64,000 nt of DNA, from the NCBI GenBank assembly GCA_037383845.1, contig JARRON010000012.1, forward strand, positions 1 through 64,000. Reading direction: 5' to 3'. A program made the position numbers and the translations under genes. Within the stretch, counting starts at the first letter, position 1. Every line of letters begins with the position of its first letter. Positions 1 through 7,947 of the stretch are shown here, piece by piece. Under the pieces are notes generated by a model that worked only from the letters and a program-made list of their open reading frames with translations, did not search any database and was not told the DNA's origin. Origin of the DNA: JARRON01 sp037383845. Its GTDB lineage: Bacteria > Pseudomonadota > Gammaproteobacteria > Steroidobacterales > XN24.

Positions 1-50
1 GCCAGGGCCAGGGCGGGCAGCAGGGCCAGCAGGGTATGTCGTCTTGGCAT
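1..50 (-). CDS. Partial CDS, N-terminus of a secreted protein
   Basis: Only the first 17 codons are inside the window; the gene runs off the left edge. The peptide starts MPRRHTLLALLPALALA, a basic n-region followed by a leucine/alanine core, which is a typical Sec signal peptide. A GAGGG ribosome-binding site lies about 12 nt upstream of the ATG (codon at 48-50 on the minus strand). Nothing about function can be inferred from this stretch. Confidence 0.6.
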   Translation of the reverse strand, partial: MPRRHTLLALLPALAL

Positions 51-237
51 AGTCGGTATCCCTCGGTTGGAATGGGTCGCACAGCCGTCGCCGTACATGG
101 CGTCAAACGACTCCGGACCCGTTCAGGTTGAAGCCGGACGGGCGGGTTTCATGTGATGCCGGTCACGTTTCGCCGCCGAATCAGTGACTTCCGTCGCGGG
201 CGCTTTACATAAGCACCGGAAGTCCGGGGCGACCGGC

Positions 238-924
238 TCAGGACGGCTCGAAACCGCCGGCGATCCGGTCCGCCCAGCGGGTGGTTTCCGGCAGGCGATA
301 GCGGGGCGCGCAGGCCAGCACCAGCTTCCTGGCCGTGGGCAGGCTGACGCGGTGGCCGGTGGACACGTACAGGGGCCGCACTCGGTCCCGTGTGCGCAGC
401 ACCAGCCCGATCTGCTCGTCGCCGTCCATGAGTCTCGTGGCGGAGCCTCTTCGGCTTCCCGGCGCCCGGTGCGTTCCGACGAGACGGCTCTTTGCAACGC
501 CCACGGTCGGCACGTCCGCCACCAGGCCGAAATGACTGGCGATGCCGATGCGCCGGGGATGGGCGATGCCCTGGCCGTCGCAAAGCACCACGTCCGGCTT
601 GTTGCGGAGTTTGCGCCAGGCAGCCATGAGCGCGGGTATCTCCCGGAAGGACAGCAGTCCGGGCACGTAGGGAAAACTCACGGGCCGCTCCGCCACTGCC
701 CAGTCCACGAGGCGCAGGGAGGGGAACTCCAGCACGACGACGGCAGCCCTCGCGGTCCGGCCGCCACCGGTGAAGCCCAGGTCCGTGCCGCCCACGGTCC
801 GGATCTCTCCCAGGCGGTCGCGGCGTTCCACCCGATCCGCCAGCCGTTCCTGCAGTCGGCGGGCCTGCCTCGGGGTGAGGTTCCAGCGATGCCGCACTGG
901 CGCCGACGACCCGGGGTGACTCAT
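238..924 (-). CDS. nfi: Endonuclease V (deoxyinosine 3'-endonuclease)
   Basis: 228 aa, close to the usual 220-230. The enzyme nicks DNA one nucleotide 3' of deoxyinosine and starts repair of deaminated adenine. Catalytic acids of the family are recognisable: D48 in GGTDLGF, E95 in the PYVPGLLSFRE wedge region, and D116 in LCDGQGIAHPRR; the conserved lysine is K145 in VAKSRLVG. The reading frame is open upstream to 1056, but the ATG at 922-924, preceded by GGGGAGAG, fits both the ribosome-binding site and the family length. It is divergent from the small heat-shock gene and is not in an obvious operon. Confidence 0.93.
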   Translation of the reverse strand: MSHPGSSAPVRHRWNLTPRQARRLQERLADRVERRDRLGEIRTVGGTDLGFTGGGRTARAAVVVLEFPSLRLVDWAVAERPVSFPYVPGLLSFREIPALMAAWRKLRNKPDVVLCDGQGIAHPRRIGIASHFGLVADVPTVGVAKSRLVGTHRAPGSRRGSATRLMDGDEQIGLVLRTRDRVRPLYVSTGHRVSLPTARKLVLACAPRYRLPETTRWADRIAGGFEPS

Positions 925-1095
925 CCCCGGCTCTCCCCGGCCCGGTCTGGCCGGACGGAACAAGTCCGCGCGGCAGGCTTCCAGGTCACTGAAAAATAAA
1001 GCGCCATGCAGGCAGCGTCTCGGTAAACCCCTATGCCTGTCAATCAGGTCTTTCAACCATTGAAGCCCGCCCTTCCGATACTAGGTTTGGGATGT

Positions 1096-1119
1096 CCCGG
1101 CGGGAGGGCTCCCGTCGGG
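1096..1119 (+). promoter_or_regulatory. 5'-UTR hairpin upstream of the Hsp20 gene
   Basis: A 10-bp stem (CCCGGCGGGA at 1096-1105 with TCCCGTCGGG at 1110-1119, one G-U pair, GGGC loop) sits 12 nt before the GGAGGA ribosome-binding site. No T-run follows, so it is not a standard terminator. It could shape the leader of a heat-shock mRNA, but it does not itself cover the ribosome-binding site and does not match the ROSE thermometer motif. Confidence 0.35.
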
Positions 1120-1145
1120 CATAGACCACATTGGAGGAATACACC

Positions 1146-1649
1146 ATGTCGACGGTACGTGAGCTGACCCCGAAGACCGAGGGCGCGCGCACGAAAGGCG
1201 TCGGCCGGACGAACAGGCCCTTCCTGGCCATCGAGGACTTCTTCGAGAACCTCCTCGGGCGGCCGTGGATGATGGAGCCGACGAGCTGGAAGCGCCCGCT
1301 TTTCAGCGAACTCGAGGACATCGGACTGAAGTTCCCCAGGATCGACCTGGTCGATCATGACAAGGAACTGATCGTCCGCGCCGAGCTTCCCGGCGTGAAA
1401 AAAGAGGAAATCGAAATCGACGTCGAGGACGACTTCCTCACCCTGCGCATCGATCGGGATCTGAGCGAGGAGGAGAAGACGGGGCGCTACTATCGCTCCG
1501 AACTGGCCCACGGCTCGATGGAGCGGATGATTCCGCTGCCTGTCGACGTCGTCGCCAACAAGGCGAAAGCGGAACTGAAGGACGGCATCCTGGAGATCGT
1601 CGTTCCCAAGGCCGTGAAGAGCAGCCACCACAAGGTGGAAGTCCGGTAG
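1146..1649 (+). CDS. Small heat-shock protein, Hsp20 family
   Basis: 167 aa. An ATP-independent cytoplasmic holdase that binds unfolding proteins. The alpha-crystallin domain spans about residues 60-160: it opens with FPRIDLVDHDKELIVRAELPG, contains the loop after TLRIDRDLSEEE, and ends with the ELKDGILEIVVPK strand. The N-terminal arm contains FLAIEDFFENLLGRP. No C-terminal I-x-I motif is visible. ATG 1146 is preferred over the in-frame upstream start at 1131 because GGAGGA lies just ahead of it at 1132-1137. Monocistronic, with a structured leader. Confidence 0.93.
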   Translation: MSTVRELTPKTEGARTKGVGRTNRPFLAIEDFFENLLGRPWMMEPTSWKRPLFSELEDIGLKFPRIDLVDHDKELIVRAELPGVKKEEIEIDVEDDFLTLRIDRDLSEEEKTGRYYRSELAHGSMERMIPLPVDVVANKAKAELKDGILEIVVPKAVKSSHHKVEVR

Positions 1650-1670
1650 GACGTTCTCACTTCGCTCGCC

Positions 1671-1724
1671 ACCGCGCCAGGAGCGCGGTGCTGACCGGCC
1701 GGAGCGCGCAATGCGCCCCGGCCG
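1671..1724. terminator. Paired hairpins between convergent genes
   Basis: Two stems lie between the hsp20 stop and the convergent GNAT gene: ACCGCGC (1671-1677) with GCGCGGT (1683-1689), and CGGCCGG-A-GCGC (1696-1707) with GCGC-C-CCGGCCG (1713-1724). There is no strong T-run on either side. The position between converging genes suggests a bidirectional terminator region. Confidence 0.4.
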
Positions 1725-1752
1725 AGTCTTGTCAGGCACGTCCGCGGGCTGT

Positions 1753-2490
1753 CTAGCGGGGCTTGCCGGGGTCCCGGGCGGCCTTGCGCTGCAGTTGGTG
1801 CAGCACCGCCCTGGGCACGAGGGACTCCAGCTGTCGTTCGGCAGCCTGCAGCGGCTGGAGCAGTACGCCTTCCGCGGCAAGCCGGAACATGCGGATCACC
1901 GCCGCGGCGTTGCGGGCGAGCTGGGCCATGACGGGATCATCGTGCTCGGGGACCGGCATCTCGAAGACCAGCGCGGAGTCTTCGCGGACAACGCCCACCT
2001 CCGACAGATAGGGTTCCAGCAGCCGGCGGATGCGAAGGTTTTCCGCGTGCATCCGCCCCACCGCCCTGGCGACGCCGCGCTCGCTCATGGCCGCCAGGAG
2101 CCGGTGCAGGAGGATCCGCCCGATGCCAAGGCCCTGCCAGGCGTCCGCGATGGTGATGGCGATCTCGCCGGCATCCGGATCTTCGGGGACCCGGACGAAG
2201 CGTGCCATGCCGATTCCGGAAAGCTCGTTCCCATCCTCGTCGAGCTCGACGGCGACGATGGCCACGTGGTCGTCATTCTCGGGCGACAGCAGCTGGTCCA
2301 GCTCCTGGGCCGACAGGCTGCGCTTGGGATAAAGCCAGCGCTGGATCCGGGATTCGGCGGAGAGGTTCTCGAAGCCCTGAAGAAGCCCGTCCCGGTCGCC
2401 GGGGCCGACAATGCGCAGCCGCATCCGGGTGCCGCTGGGCAGCGGCAGTTCCTCGCGATAACCCTGCCTGAAGTAACGCGGCGCGTTCAC
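1753..2490 (-). CDS. GNAT-family N-acetyltransferase
   Basis: 245 aa from GTG 2490. The acetyl-CoA binding A motif is AWQGLGIGRILLHRL, preceded by the strand GEIAITIAD, so this is a GCN5-related acetyltransferase of the type resembling the acetyltransferase domain of protein lysine acetyltransferases. The substrate is unknown. The frame is open to an ATG at 2592, but that start would overlap the upstream AMMECR1 gene by over 40 nt; GTG 2490 has AGGAAA about 12 nt upstream and starts at NAPRYFRQGYREELPLP, directly ahead of the fold. It lies 59 nt after the AMMECR1 stop, probably co-transcribed. The C-terminal tail (about 70 aa) is helical and of unknown role. Confidence 0.8.
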   Translation of the reverse strand: MNAPRYFRQGYREELPLPSGTRMRLRIVGPGDRDGLLQGFENLSAESRIQRWLYPKRSLSAQELDQLLSPENDDHVAIVAVELDEDGNELSGIGMARFVRVPEDPDAGEIAITIADAWQGLGIGRILLHRLLAAMSERGVARAVGRMHAENLRIRRLLEPYLSEVGVVREDSALVFEMPVPEHDDPVMAQLARNAAAVIRMFRLAAEGVLLQPLQAAERQLESLVPRAVLHQLQRKAARDPGKPR

Positions 2491-2549
2491 GTGGGTGATT
2501 TCCTGGGGCTGCTGCAATGCAGCATAGCACGCCCGACGGACGTCGGCTA

Positions 2550-3125
2550 TCAGGCCGGATCGCGGAACACCCGGACCTGGTAACGTGACCATCTGAGAGT
2601 TTCGTGCCAGAAGTCCGCAGGAAGCCCTGCTTTTCGGCGAAGTTCGCGCAAGAAATCGACAGGATCAGGAAGCGTTGCCCAGACCTGGGGGAGGAAGGTT
2701 GCGCGCCGCTCGCCAAAGCTGACCACGAGGCCGTCGATCTCCGGCCGGAGCACCGAACGCAGCTCAGCCTCGTTCCGGGCGGCCACGGGCTCCGGTTCGC
2801 CCAGTATCGACACATCCATCGACAGGGTCGTGACTTCCGCCGCCGCCACCGGCGGAAAGCGCGGATCGCCGTAGGCGCTGGCTCTTGCTGCGCGCCACAC
2901 GTCCAGGCCGAGAGGACCCGTGGGCGCCAGGTGGCCGCAACAACCCCGGAGCCGGCCTTCCTGGTAAAGGCTGACGAAGCTGGCACCGGGGACGCGAAGA
3001 CGAGGTGCCAGTTCGGCGGCCGAGGGTTCCCGGACCGCGGCACCGGCACCGGCGGACAGCGCATTCCGTGCGACGGCGATGACCGGTTCCCGGAGCTCGT
3101 CTGGTACCGAACGGGCTGGATTCAT
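2550..3125 (-). CDS. AMMECR1-domain protein
   Basis: 191 aa, the length of single-domain AMMECR1 proteins. The signature LRGCCGHL (family LRGCIG) is at residues 59-66, followed by AYGDPRFPPV and the LSMDVSILGEPEPV strand that are characteristic of the fold. The biochemical role of the family is not established. In many genomes it neighbours MEMO-type and radical SAM genes; those are absent here. The frame extends to 4724 without a stop, but ATG 3123-3125 gives the family length. It is divergent from the rhomboid gene and directly upstream of the GNAT gene. Confidence 0.85.
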   Translation of the reverse strand: MNPARSVPDELREPVIAVARNALSAGAGAAVREPSAAELAPRLRVPGASFVSLYQEGRLRGCCGHLAPTGPLGLDVWRAARASAYGDPRFPPVAAAEVTTLSMDVSILGEPEPVAARNEAELRSVLRPEIDGLVVSFGERRATFLPQVWATLPDPVDFLRELRRKAGLPADFWHETLRWSRYQVRVFRDPA

Positions 3126-3212
3126 ACCCCTGATATGGGTGCGCCGATGCGTCATCGCAAGATCCCGGGGTCCGGGTTTGTTTCCCGGCGCCCCGCCGGC
3201 GAGGATAGGACG

Positions 3213-4106
3213 ATGGATGCCGGCCACGACCCCGTCGAGGTGGTCTTCCGCGCGACGGGGCGGAGGCGGGCGGACGAGGTTGCCCTGGTGCTGATCGCGG
3301 TCGGATTGCGGCCGGCGGTGCTGGAGCTGGGCGAGAGCTGGATTGTCGTGGTGGCCGGCCACGAGGCGTCCCGGGCGCGGGCGGAACTCGCGGCGTGGCG
3401 GTCGGAAAACCGGCCCCGGCCGGCCCGTCAGGCCCCGGTGGCGGTGTCCTCCGGCGGGCCGGGGGTTGCAGGTTACGTCATCGTCCTGCTGGTCGTGGCC
3501 CTGGCCGCGGCGAATTTCGCCCTTGGGGCGAACTGGGTTGCCGCCGGCCGGATCGACGGGGCGGCCATGAACGCGGGGCAGTGGTGGCGGGCGGTCACGG
3601 CGCTGACCCTGCATGCTGACTTCGAGCATCTTGCCGGCAACCTGTTCTTCGGCTCCGTCTTCGGATGGTTTGCGGGGCGCTACCTGGGCTCGGGCATCGC
3701 CTGGCTGGGTACGCTGGCCGGCGGTGCGGCCGGCAACATCCTTAACGTGGCGGTCATGGGCAAGTCCCACCTGGCCGTCGGTGCCTCCACCGCCGTATTC
3801 GCGGCCCTCGGCCTGTTGGCGACATGGGTGTGGGCAGGCCGGCGGGGCAGCCGGGAACCCTGGGGTTATCGCTGGGGCCCGGTGGTGGCGGCCGTCGCGC
3901 TGCTGGCCTACACCGGCGCCGGCGGCGAAAACACCGATGTTGGGGCCCACCTCTGGGGATTCGCGTCCGGGCTCGCCATTGGTCTCGGGGCGGCCCGCCT
4001 GCCCAGGTCGGTGCTTCTGTCCCGCCCCCTCCAGGCTGCCGCCGGCGCCGTCAGCCTGCTGGTTATCACCGGCGCCTGGCTGCTGGCGCTTTCCGCCGGC
4101 AGCTAG
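3213..4106 (+). CDS. Rhomboid-family intramembrane serine protease
   Basis: 297 aa. After a cytoplasmic N-terminal region of about 85 residues come six to seven membrane segments. Catalytic features are intact: H139 and N143 in LHADFEHLAGNLFFG, nucleophile S192 in VGASTAVFAALG, and H246 in GAHLWGFASG. It should cleave membrane-protein helices within the inner membrane; the substrate is unknown. The start at 3213 follows GAGGATAGGA; the open frame begins far upstream at 2604 but has no support there. Its stop shares a CTAG with the convergent putP gene. Confidence 0.9.
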   Translation: MDAGHDPVEVVFRATGRRRADEVALVLIAVGLRPAVLELGESWIVVVAGHEASRARAELAAWRSENRPRPARQAPVAVSSGGPGVAGYVIVLLVVALAAANFALGANWVAAGRIDGAAMNAGQWWRAVTALTLHADFEHLAGNLFFGSVFGWFAGRYLGSGIAWLGTLAGGAAGNILNVAVMGKSHLAVGASTAVFAALGLLATWVWAGRRGSREPWGYRWGPVVAAVALLAYTGAGGENTDVGAHLWGFASGLAIGLGAARLPRSVLLSRPLQAAAGAVSLLVITGAWLLALSAGS

Positions 4107-5569
4107 ACCGACGCCCGGGATGCCGGCGGCGCGACGGCCGGTCCGAGCCGACCGAAGGCTGCTACCGCCAGCGACGAGGCGAGCACGCCGGGCACGATCT
4201 CGTAGAGGTCGAAGATGCCACCGGACAGCTGCTTCCACAGCACGACGGTGACGGCGCCGGCGATGATGCCGGCGTAGGCGCCCGCCCGTGACATCCGGGG
4301 CCAGTAGAGCGAGGCGATGATGGTCGGCCCGAAGGAGGCGCCGAATCCCGCCCAGGCGTAGGCCACCAGGTCCAGCACCCTGCTTCCCGGGTCCATGGCC
4401 AGGAGAAAGGCGCCGATGGCAATGGCGACCACGGCGAAGCGGCCCACCCACAACAGCTCCCTGCGGTCGGCTGCCGGCCTGAGCCAGTCCCGGTAGAGAT
4501 CCTCCGATACCGCAGAGGACGCCACCAGCAGCTGGGAGTCCGCGGTGCTCATGACCGCCGCCAGGATGCCGGCAAGGCAGACGCCGGCTATCACCGGGTG
4601 CAGCAGTACCGTGGCCATGACGATGAAAACCTTCTCGCTGTCGGGCCCCTCCAGCTCGGCATCCAGGAACGCGGCCCCCGACAAACCCACCACCGTGGCC
4701 GCCGCCAGCGCCACGATCACCCACGCCATGGCGATGCGGCGCGAGTCGGTGAGCTGGTCGGCCGACTGCGCCGCCATGAACCGGGCCAGGATGTGCGGCT
4801 GGCCGAAGTAGCCGAGACCCCAGCCCAGCAGCGACACCACCGCGACCCAGGTCATGGGCGCGCCTGCGACGTCCGTGAAGGCGTTCAGCAGCTCCGGGTT
4901 CTGCGCCGCCAGCGCCCGGGTCATGCCGTCGAAGCCCCCGAGGCTGGCCGTCGCCATGGCGGCGACGACCACCAGGGCGACGAACATGAGCGTCCCCTGC
5001 ACGGCGTCGGTCCAGCTCACCGCCAGGAACCCGCCCAGGAAGGTGTAGCCGAGCACGGCCGCAGCACCCGCGGCGACCGCCCAGGTGTAGGACAGGCCGA
5101 ACACCTCCTCGAACAGCTTGCCGCCGGCGACCAGCCCGGATGCGGTATAGAAGGTGAAGAAGGCAAGGATGACGAGGGCGCTCAGAAGTCGCAGGCCTCC
5201 ACTGGCATCGGCGAAGCGCCGCTGCAGGTACTCGGGCAGGGTGATGGCGTCGGCATAGGACTCCGTGGCCTCACGCAGCCGCCGTGCGGTGAACCTCCAG
5301 TTCAGCCAGGTGCCTGCCAGCAGGCCGATCACCAGCCAGATGGATTCCAGCCCGGCCAGGTAGGCGTAGCCCGGCAGCCCCAGCAGCAGCCAGCCGCTCA
5401 TGTCAGAGGCCTGTGCGGAGAGGGCCGTGACAAACCGGCCCAGGCGACGTCCCCCCAGGATGTAGTCCTTCAGGTCAGCGGTCCGTCGCCAGGCGATGAC
5501 GCCGATGGCCAGCACGACGACGAGATAGACGACGAACGTCAGGGTGACGGCGGGTCCTGTTTCGATCAT
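4103..5569 (-). CDS. putP: Sodium/proline symporter (PutP-like)
   Basis: 488 aa with about 13 membrane helices. A solute:sodium symporter of the PutP branch: LGGRRLGRFVTALSAQASDMSGWLLLGLPG and WTDAVQGTLMF are PutP-type, and the Na+-site helix GILAAVMSTADSQLL is intact. It would import proline as nutrient or compatible solute. ATG 5567-5569 with GAGGAAG upstream is chosen over the longer frame to 5668. The stop codon overlaps that of the convergent rhomboid gene (CTAG, 4103-4106). No putA is present nearby. Confidence 0.9.
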   Translation of the reverse strand: MIETGPAVTLTFVVYLVVVLAIGVIAWRRTADLKDYILGGRRLGRFVTALSAQASDMSGWLLLGLPGYAYLAGLESIWLVIGLLAGTWLNWRFTARRLREATESYADAITLPEYLQRRFADASGGLRLLSALVILAFFTFYTASGLVAGGKLFEEVFGLSYTWAVAAGAAAVLGYTFLGGFLAVSWTDAVQGTLMFVALVVVAAMATASLGGFDGMTRALAAQNPELLNAFTDVAGAPMTWVAVVSLLGWGLGYFGQPHILARFMAAQSADQLTDSRRIAMAWVIVALAAATVVGLSGAAFLDAELEGPDSEKVFIVMATVLLHPVIAGVCLAGILAAVMSTADSQLLVASSAVSEDLYRDWLRPAADRRELLWVGRFAVVAIAIGAFLLAMDPGSRVLDLVAYAWAGFGASFGPTIIASLYWPRMSRAGAYAGIIAGAVTVVLWKQLSGGIFDLYEIVPGVLASSLAVAAFGRLGPAVAPPASRASV

Positions 5570-5676
5570 GCCTGGACGGCTTCCTCGCGGGCCGGGGCGG
5601 GAAAGCGCCGCATGGTAGCGCAAGCCGGGCGAAGACAACTTGTCGCGCCGCATCATGTCGCGGATCATGCGCAGCC

Positions 5677-6750
5677 ATGGCGAAACCTGCCCTGACAGTG
5701 CTGGCCGGACCGGCGGCGCTCGAGACGCTGCGGCGGGACGGCTTCGACCGGGAGGCCTTCCGCGCCATGCTCGGCGCCTCCGGCGGAGCCAAGTGGCTCG
5801 TGCTGGGAAGGCTCGACCGGGCCATCGTGGACCGCGTGGTCAGCGGGCGGCGAAACCCGCTCTTCCTGCTGGGCTCATCCATCGGCGCCTGGCGTTTCTG
5901 CTGCTATGCCCAGCGGGATCCCGTGGCCGCTCTCGCCCGGTTCGAAGAGGCCTATTTCGGCCAGTCCTACAGCGCGAAGCCCACGCCGGCGGACATCAGC
6001 GCCGTGAGCCGCGGCATCCTGGAGGAGGTCGTCGGTCCCGACGGGGCGTCCGAGGCCCTGTCACATCCCACGCTCCGCTTTTCGGTCCTGGTGGCCCGGG
6101 CCCGGGGACTGATGGCGCGGCTGCCCGGCCGCCGGGCCCAGCAGCTGGGCCTGGTCGCGGCGGCGCTGGCCAATGCGCTGTCCCGCAATCTCCTCGGCGT
6201 GTTCTTCGAGCGGGTACTCTTCCACGATCCCAGGGACCCGCCGCCGTTGCGCCTGCCCGACGGGTTTCCCGGGCGCCGGGTGCCCCTGACGCCCGCCAAC
6301 CTGGTTGACGCCGTGCTGGCCTCCGGCTCCATCCCCGGGGTTCTGGAACCGGTGACGGATATCCCGGGCGCGCCTGCGGGCGTCTACCAGGACGGCGGCA
6401 TCATCGACTATCACTTCGACTACCCGCCGTCGGAGGAAGGCCTGGTGCTCTATCCCCATTTCTACCCCTTCCTCGTCCCGGGATGGTTCGACAAGGCCCT
6501 GCGCTGGCGCAGGGTTGCCGGCCGGGCCCTGGACCGGGTGGTGCTGGTGTGTCCCTCGGAGGCCTTCGTGGCGGGCCTGCCAGGGGGCCGCATCCCGGAC
6601 CGTCACGACTTCGTCAATTTCGACACAGGGGAGCGGCTTCGACGCTGGCGGACAGCCGTCGACGCCTCGGAACGCCTGGCGGACGAGTTTGCAGAGCTCG
6701 TGGACACCGGGCGATTCGCCCAGCGGGCCCGGCCTTTCCCGGAAGGCTAG
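5677..6750 (+). CDS. Patatin-like phospholipase
   Basis: 357 aa. The patatin oxyanion loop GASGGAK is at residues 33-39, the nucleophile elbow GSSIG has S68, and the dyad aspartate is D239 in YQDGGIIDYHF. The family hydrolyses acyl esters of phospholipids or related lipids. No signal peptide is seen, so it is likely cytoplasmic or membrane-peripheral. The ribosome-binding site before ATG 5677 is weak. It is divergent from putP and followed 88 nt later by the YbaK-like gene. Confidence 0.85.
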   Translation: MAKPALTVLAGPAALETLRRDGFDREAFRAMLGASGGAKWLVLGRLDRAIVDRVVSGRRNPLFLLGSSIGAWRFCCYAQRDPVAALARFEEAYFGQSYSAKPTPADISAVSRGILEEVVGPDGASEALSHPTLRFSVLVARARGLMARLPGRRAQQLGLVAAALANALSRNLLGVFFERVLFHDPRDPPPLRLPDGFPGRRVPLTPANLVDAVLASGSIPGVLEPVTDIPGAPAGVYQDGGIIDYHFDYPPSEEGLVLYPHFYPFLVPGWFDKALRWRRVAGRALDRVVLVCPSEAFVAGLPGGRIPDRHDFVNFDTGERLRRWRTAVDASERLADEFAELVDTGRFAQRARPFPEG

Positions 6751-6838
6751 GGCCAAACTGGACTCGTTCCAAAACTCCTCTCGCCGCCATGGCTATACTG
6801 GATGGTCCTGACAGAATCGGCCCGCCGGAGGACAACCC

Positions 6839-7315
6839 ATGAGCGTCGCAACCACCGTCCGCTACGCACTGTCGCTGACCCGGGTTGACTACGAGATCCT
6901 GCGTCACGCCCACACGGACACGTCTGCCGAGACGGCCCGGCAGGTCCACCTGGACCCGTGCTGCCTGGCCAAGGCAGTGGTGCTGAAGGATCACATCGGC
7001 TACCTGCTGGCCGTCGTGCCCGCCAGCGAGAAACTGGACGTGGCGCGGTTGTGCAAGGCGCTGCACCGGCCGACGCTGGCCCTGGTGCCGGAGACCGAGC
7101 TGGACGAGGTCTTCTACGACTGCGAGGTGGGTTCCGTGCCGCCCCTCGGACCGGAATACCGTATCCCTACGGTGGTGGATCCGGGCCTCCGGGGAGTGGA
7201 CGATGTGTACTTCGAGGCGGGCGACCACGAGAAGCTCGTTCACGTGGACCAGACGAGTTTCCGCCAGCTCATGCGGGGCGCGGAGTACCTGGACATCACT
7301 GCGTCGGCGGCCTGA
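6839..7315 (+). CDS. YbaK/prolyl-tRNA deacylase-domain protein
   Basis: 158 aa. YbaK/ProX-type aminoacyl-tRNA deacylase domain: CLAKAVVLKD carries the conserved lysine, and EVGSVPPLGPEYRIPTVVD is the typical G-x-x-P-P loop. Members hydrolyse mischarged aminoacyl-tRNA in trans; the specificity of this one is not predictable. GGAGG lies 7 nt ahead of the ATG. Stand-alone gene. Confidence 0.85.
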   Translation: MSVATTVRYALSLTRVDYEILRHAHTDTSAETARQVHLDPCCLAKAVVLKDHIGYLLAVVPASEKLDVARLCKALHRPTLALVPETELDEVFYDCEVGSVPPLGPEYRIPTVVDPGLRGVDDVYFEAGDHEKLVHVDQTSFRQLMRGAEYLDITASAA

Positions 7316-7947
7316 GCACGCCGGGGCAAAAGAAACGGACAGAGAAGCCGATCCGGGAGGCTGACACACGGCTGAAGCAATCCCGGAGCACAGTGAGAGC
7401 CCGGAACGCGCCGGCGAGAGCGCGTGGGCTGGGAAGAGGGGGGAGACATGAAAGAGCACATCATCAGCCGGAAGCCACTGGTGCGGGTGACCAGCGCCCT
7501 GGGCCGTCTGGCGCCCTGTGAGCGCCTGCCGCTGCACGTCTTTCGCGCGGACGGGGGATACTCGACGCGCCAGCGCGAGGATCACCGCCGGGTTGCCGGG
7601 CACGCGCCTGCCTGGTCTGGTCGCGCCGATGCCGGAGGGGACGCCTGAACACGGCTGCGGGCTCCCGGGCTGACTCCCGGATCCCGGACACCAGCCTTGC
7701 CGTTCGGACCTCCCGGCGCGCCTCCTGAGGCGTGGTCCGGCCGGCGGAGACTCCTGCCCGACGGCGGCGCCCCGGAATGATGCTGGCCGCTTGCGCCGGG
7801 TAAGCCCGGCCGGCCGTCTCACCAGGCAGCGACACCCTGCCGGAGGCGGCTGCCTGATTGCCGCTGTGTGCCCGGCCGTGCTAGAAGACGCGCTCCCGGC
7901 CCCGCAAGGCCGGAGTTTCTTCCACTGCCGGAGCCCGACGAGGACGC
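7316..7947. other. Long intergenic stretch (632 nt), one weak small ORF
   Basis: Between the YbaK-like gene and the SLC13 permease. It is rich in CCGG words and short inverted repeats. The only candidate gene is the small ORF listed at 7448. No tRNA, riboswitch consensus or transposon ends were recognised. Confidence 0.5.
7448..7648 (+). CDS. Possible small hypothetical protein
   Basis: 66 codons beginning MKEHIISRKPLVRVTSALG, with a very strong GGGGGGAG ribosome-binding site five bases before the ATG. The first ~45 residues have plausible composition, but the C-terminal third (GHAPAWSGRADAGGDA) looks like read-through of non-coding high-GC DNA. It could be a truncated gene whose 3' half is lost. 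I do not recognise the family. Confidence 0.3.
   Translation: MKEHIISRKPLVRVTSALGRLAPCERLPLHVFRADGGYSTRQREDHRRVAGHAPAWSGRADAGGDA

Noticed and set aside
1028..1035. CCCCTATG as a sigma-32 -10 element for the Hsp20 gene
   Set aside because: No matching -35 (CTTGAA) at 13-15 bp upstream.
2550..4724. 724-codon minus-strand open frame across the AMMECR1, rhomboid and putP region
   Set aside because: Only the last 191 codons are a real protein; the rest is antisense or off-frame to the rhomboid and putP genes and is low-complexity.
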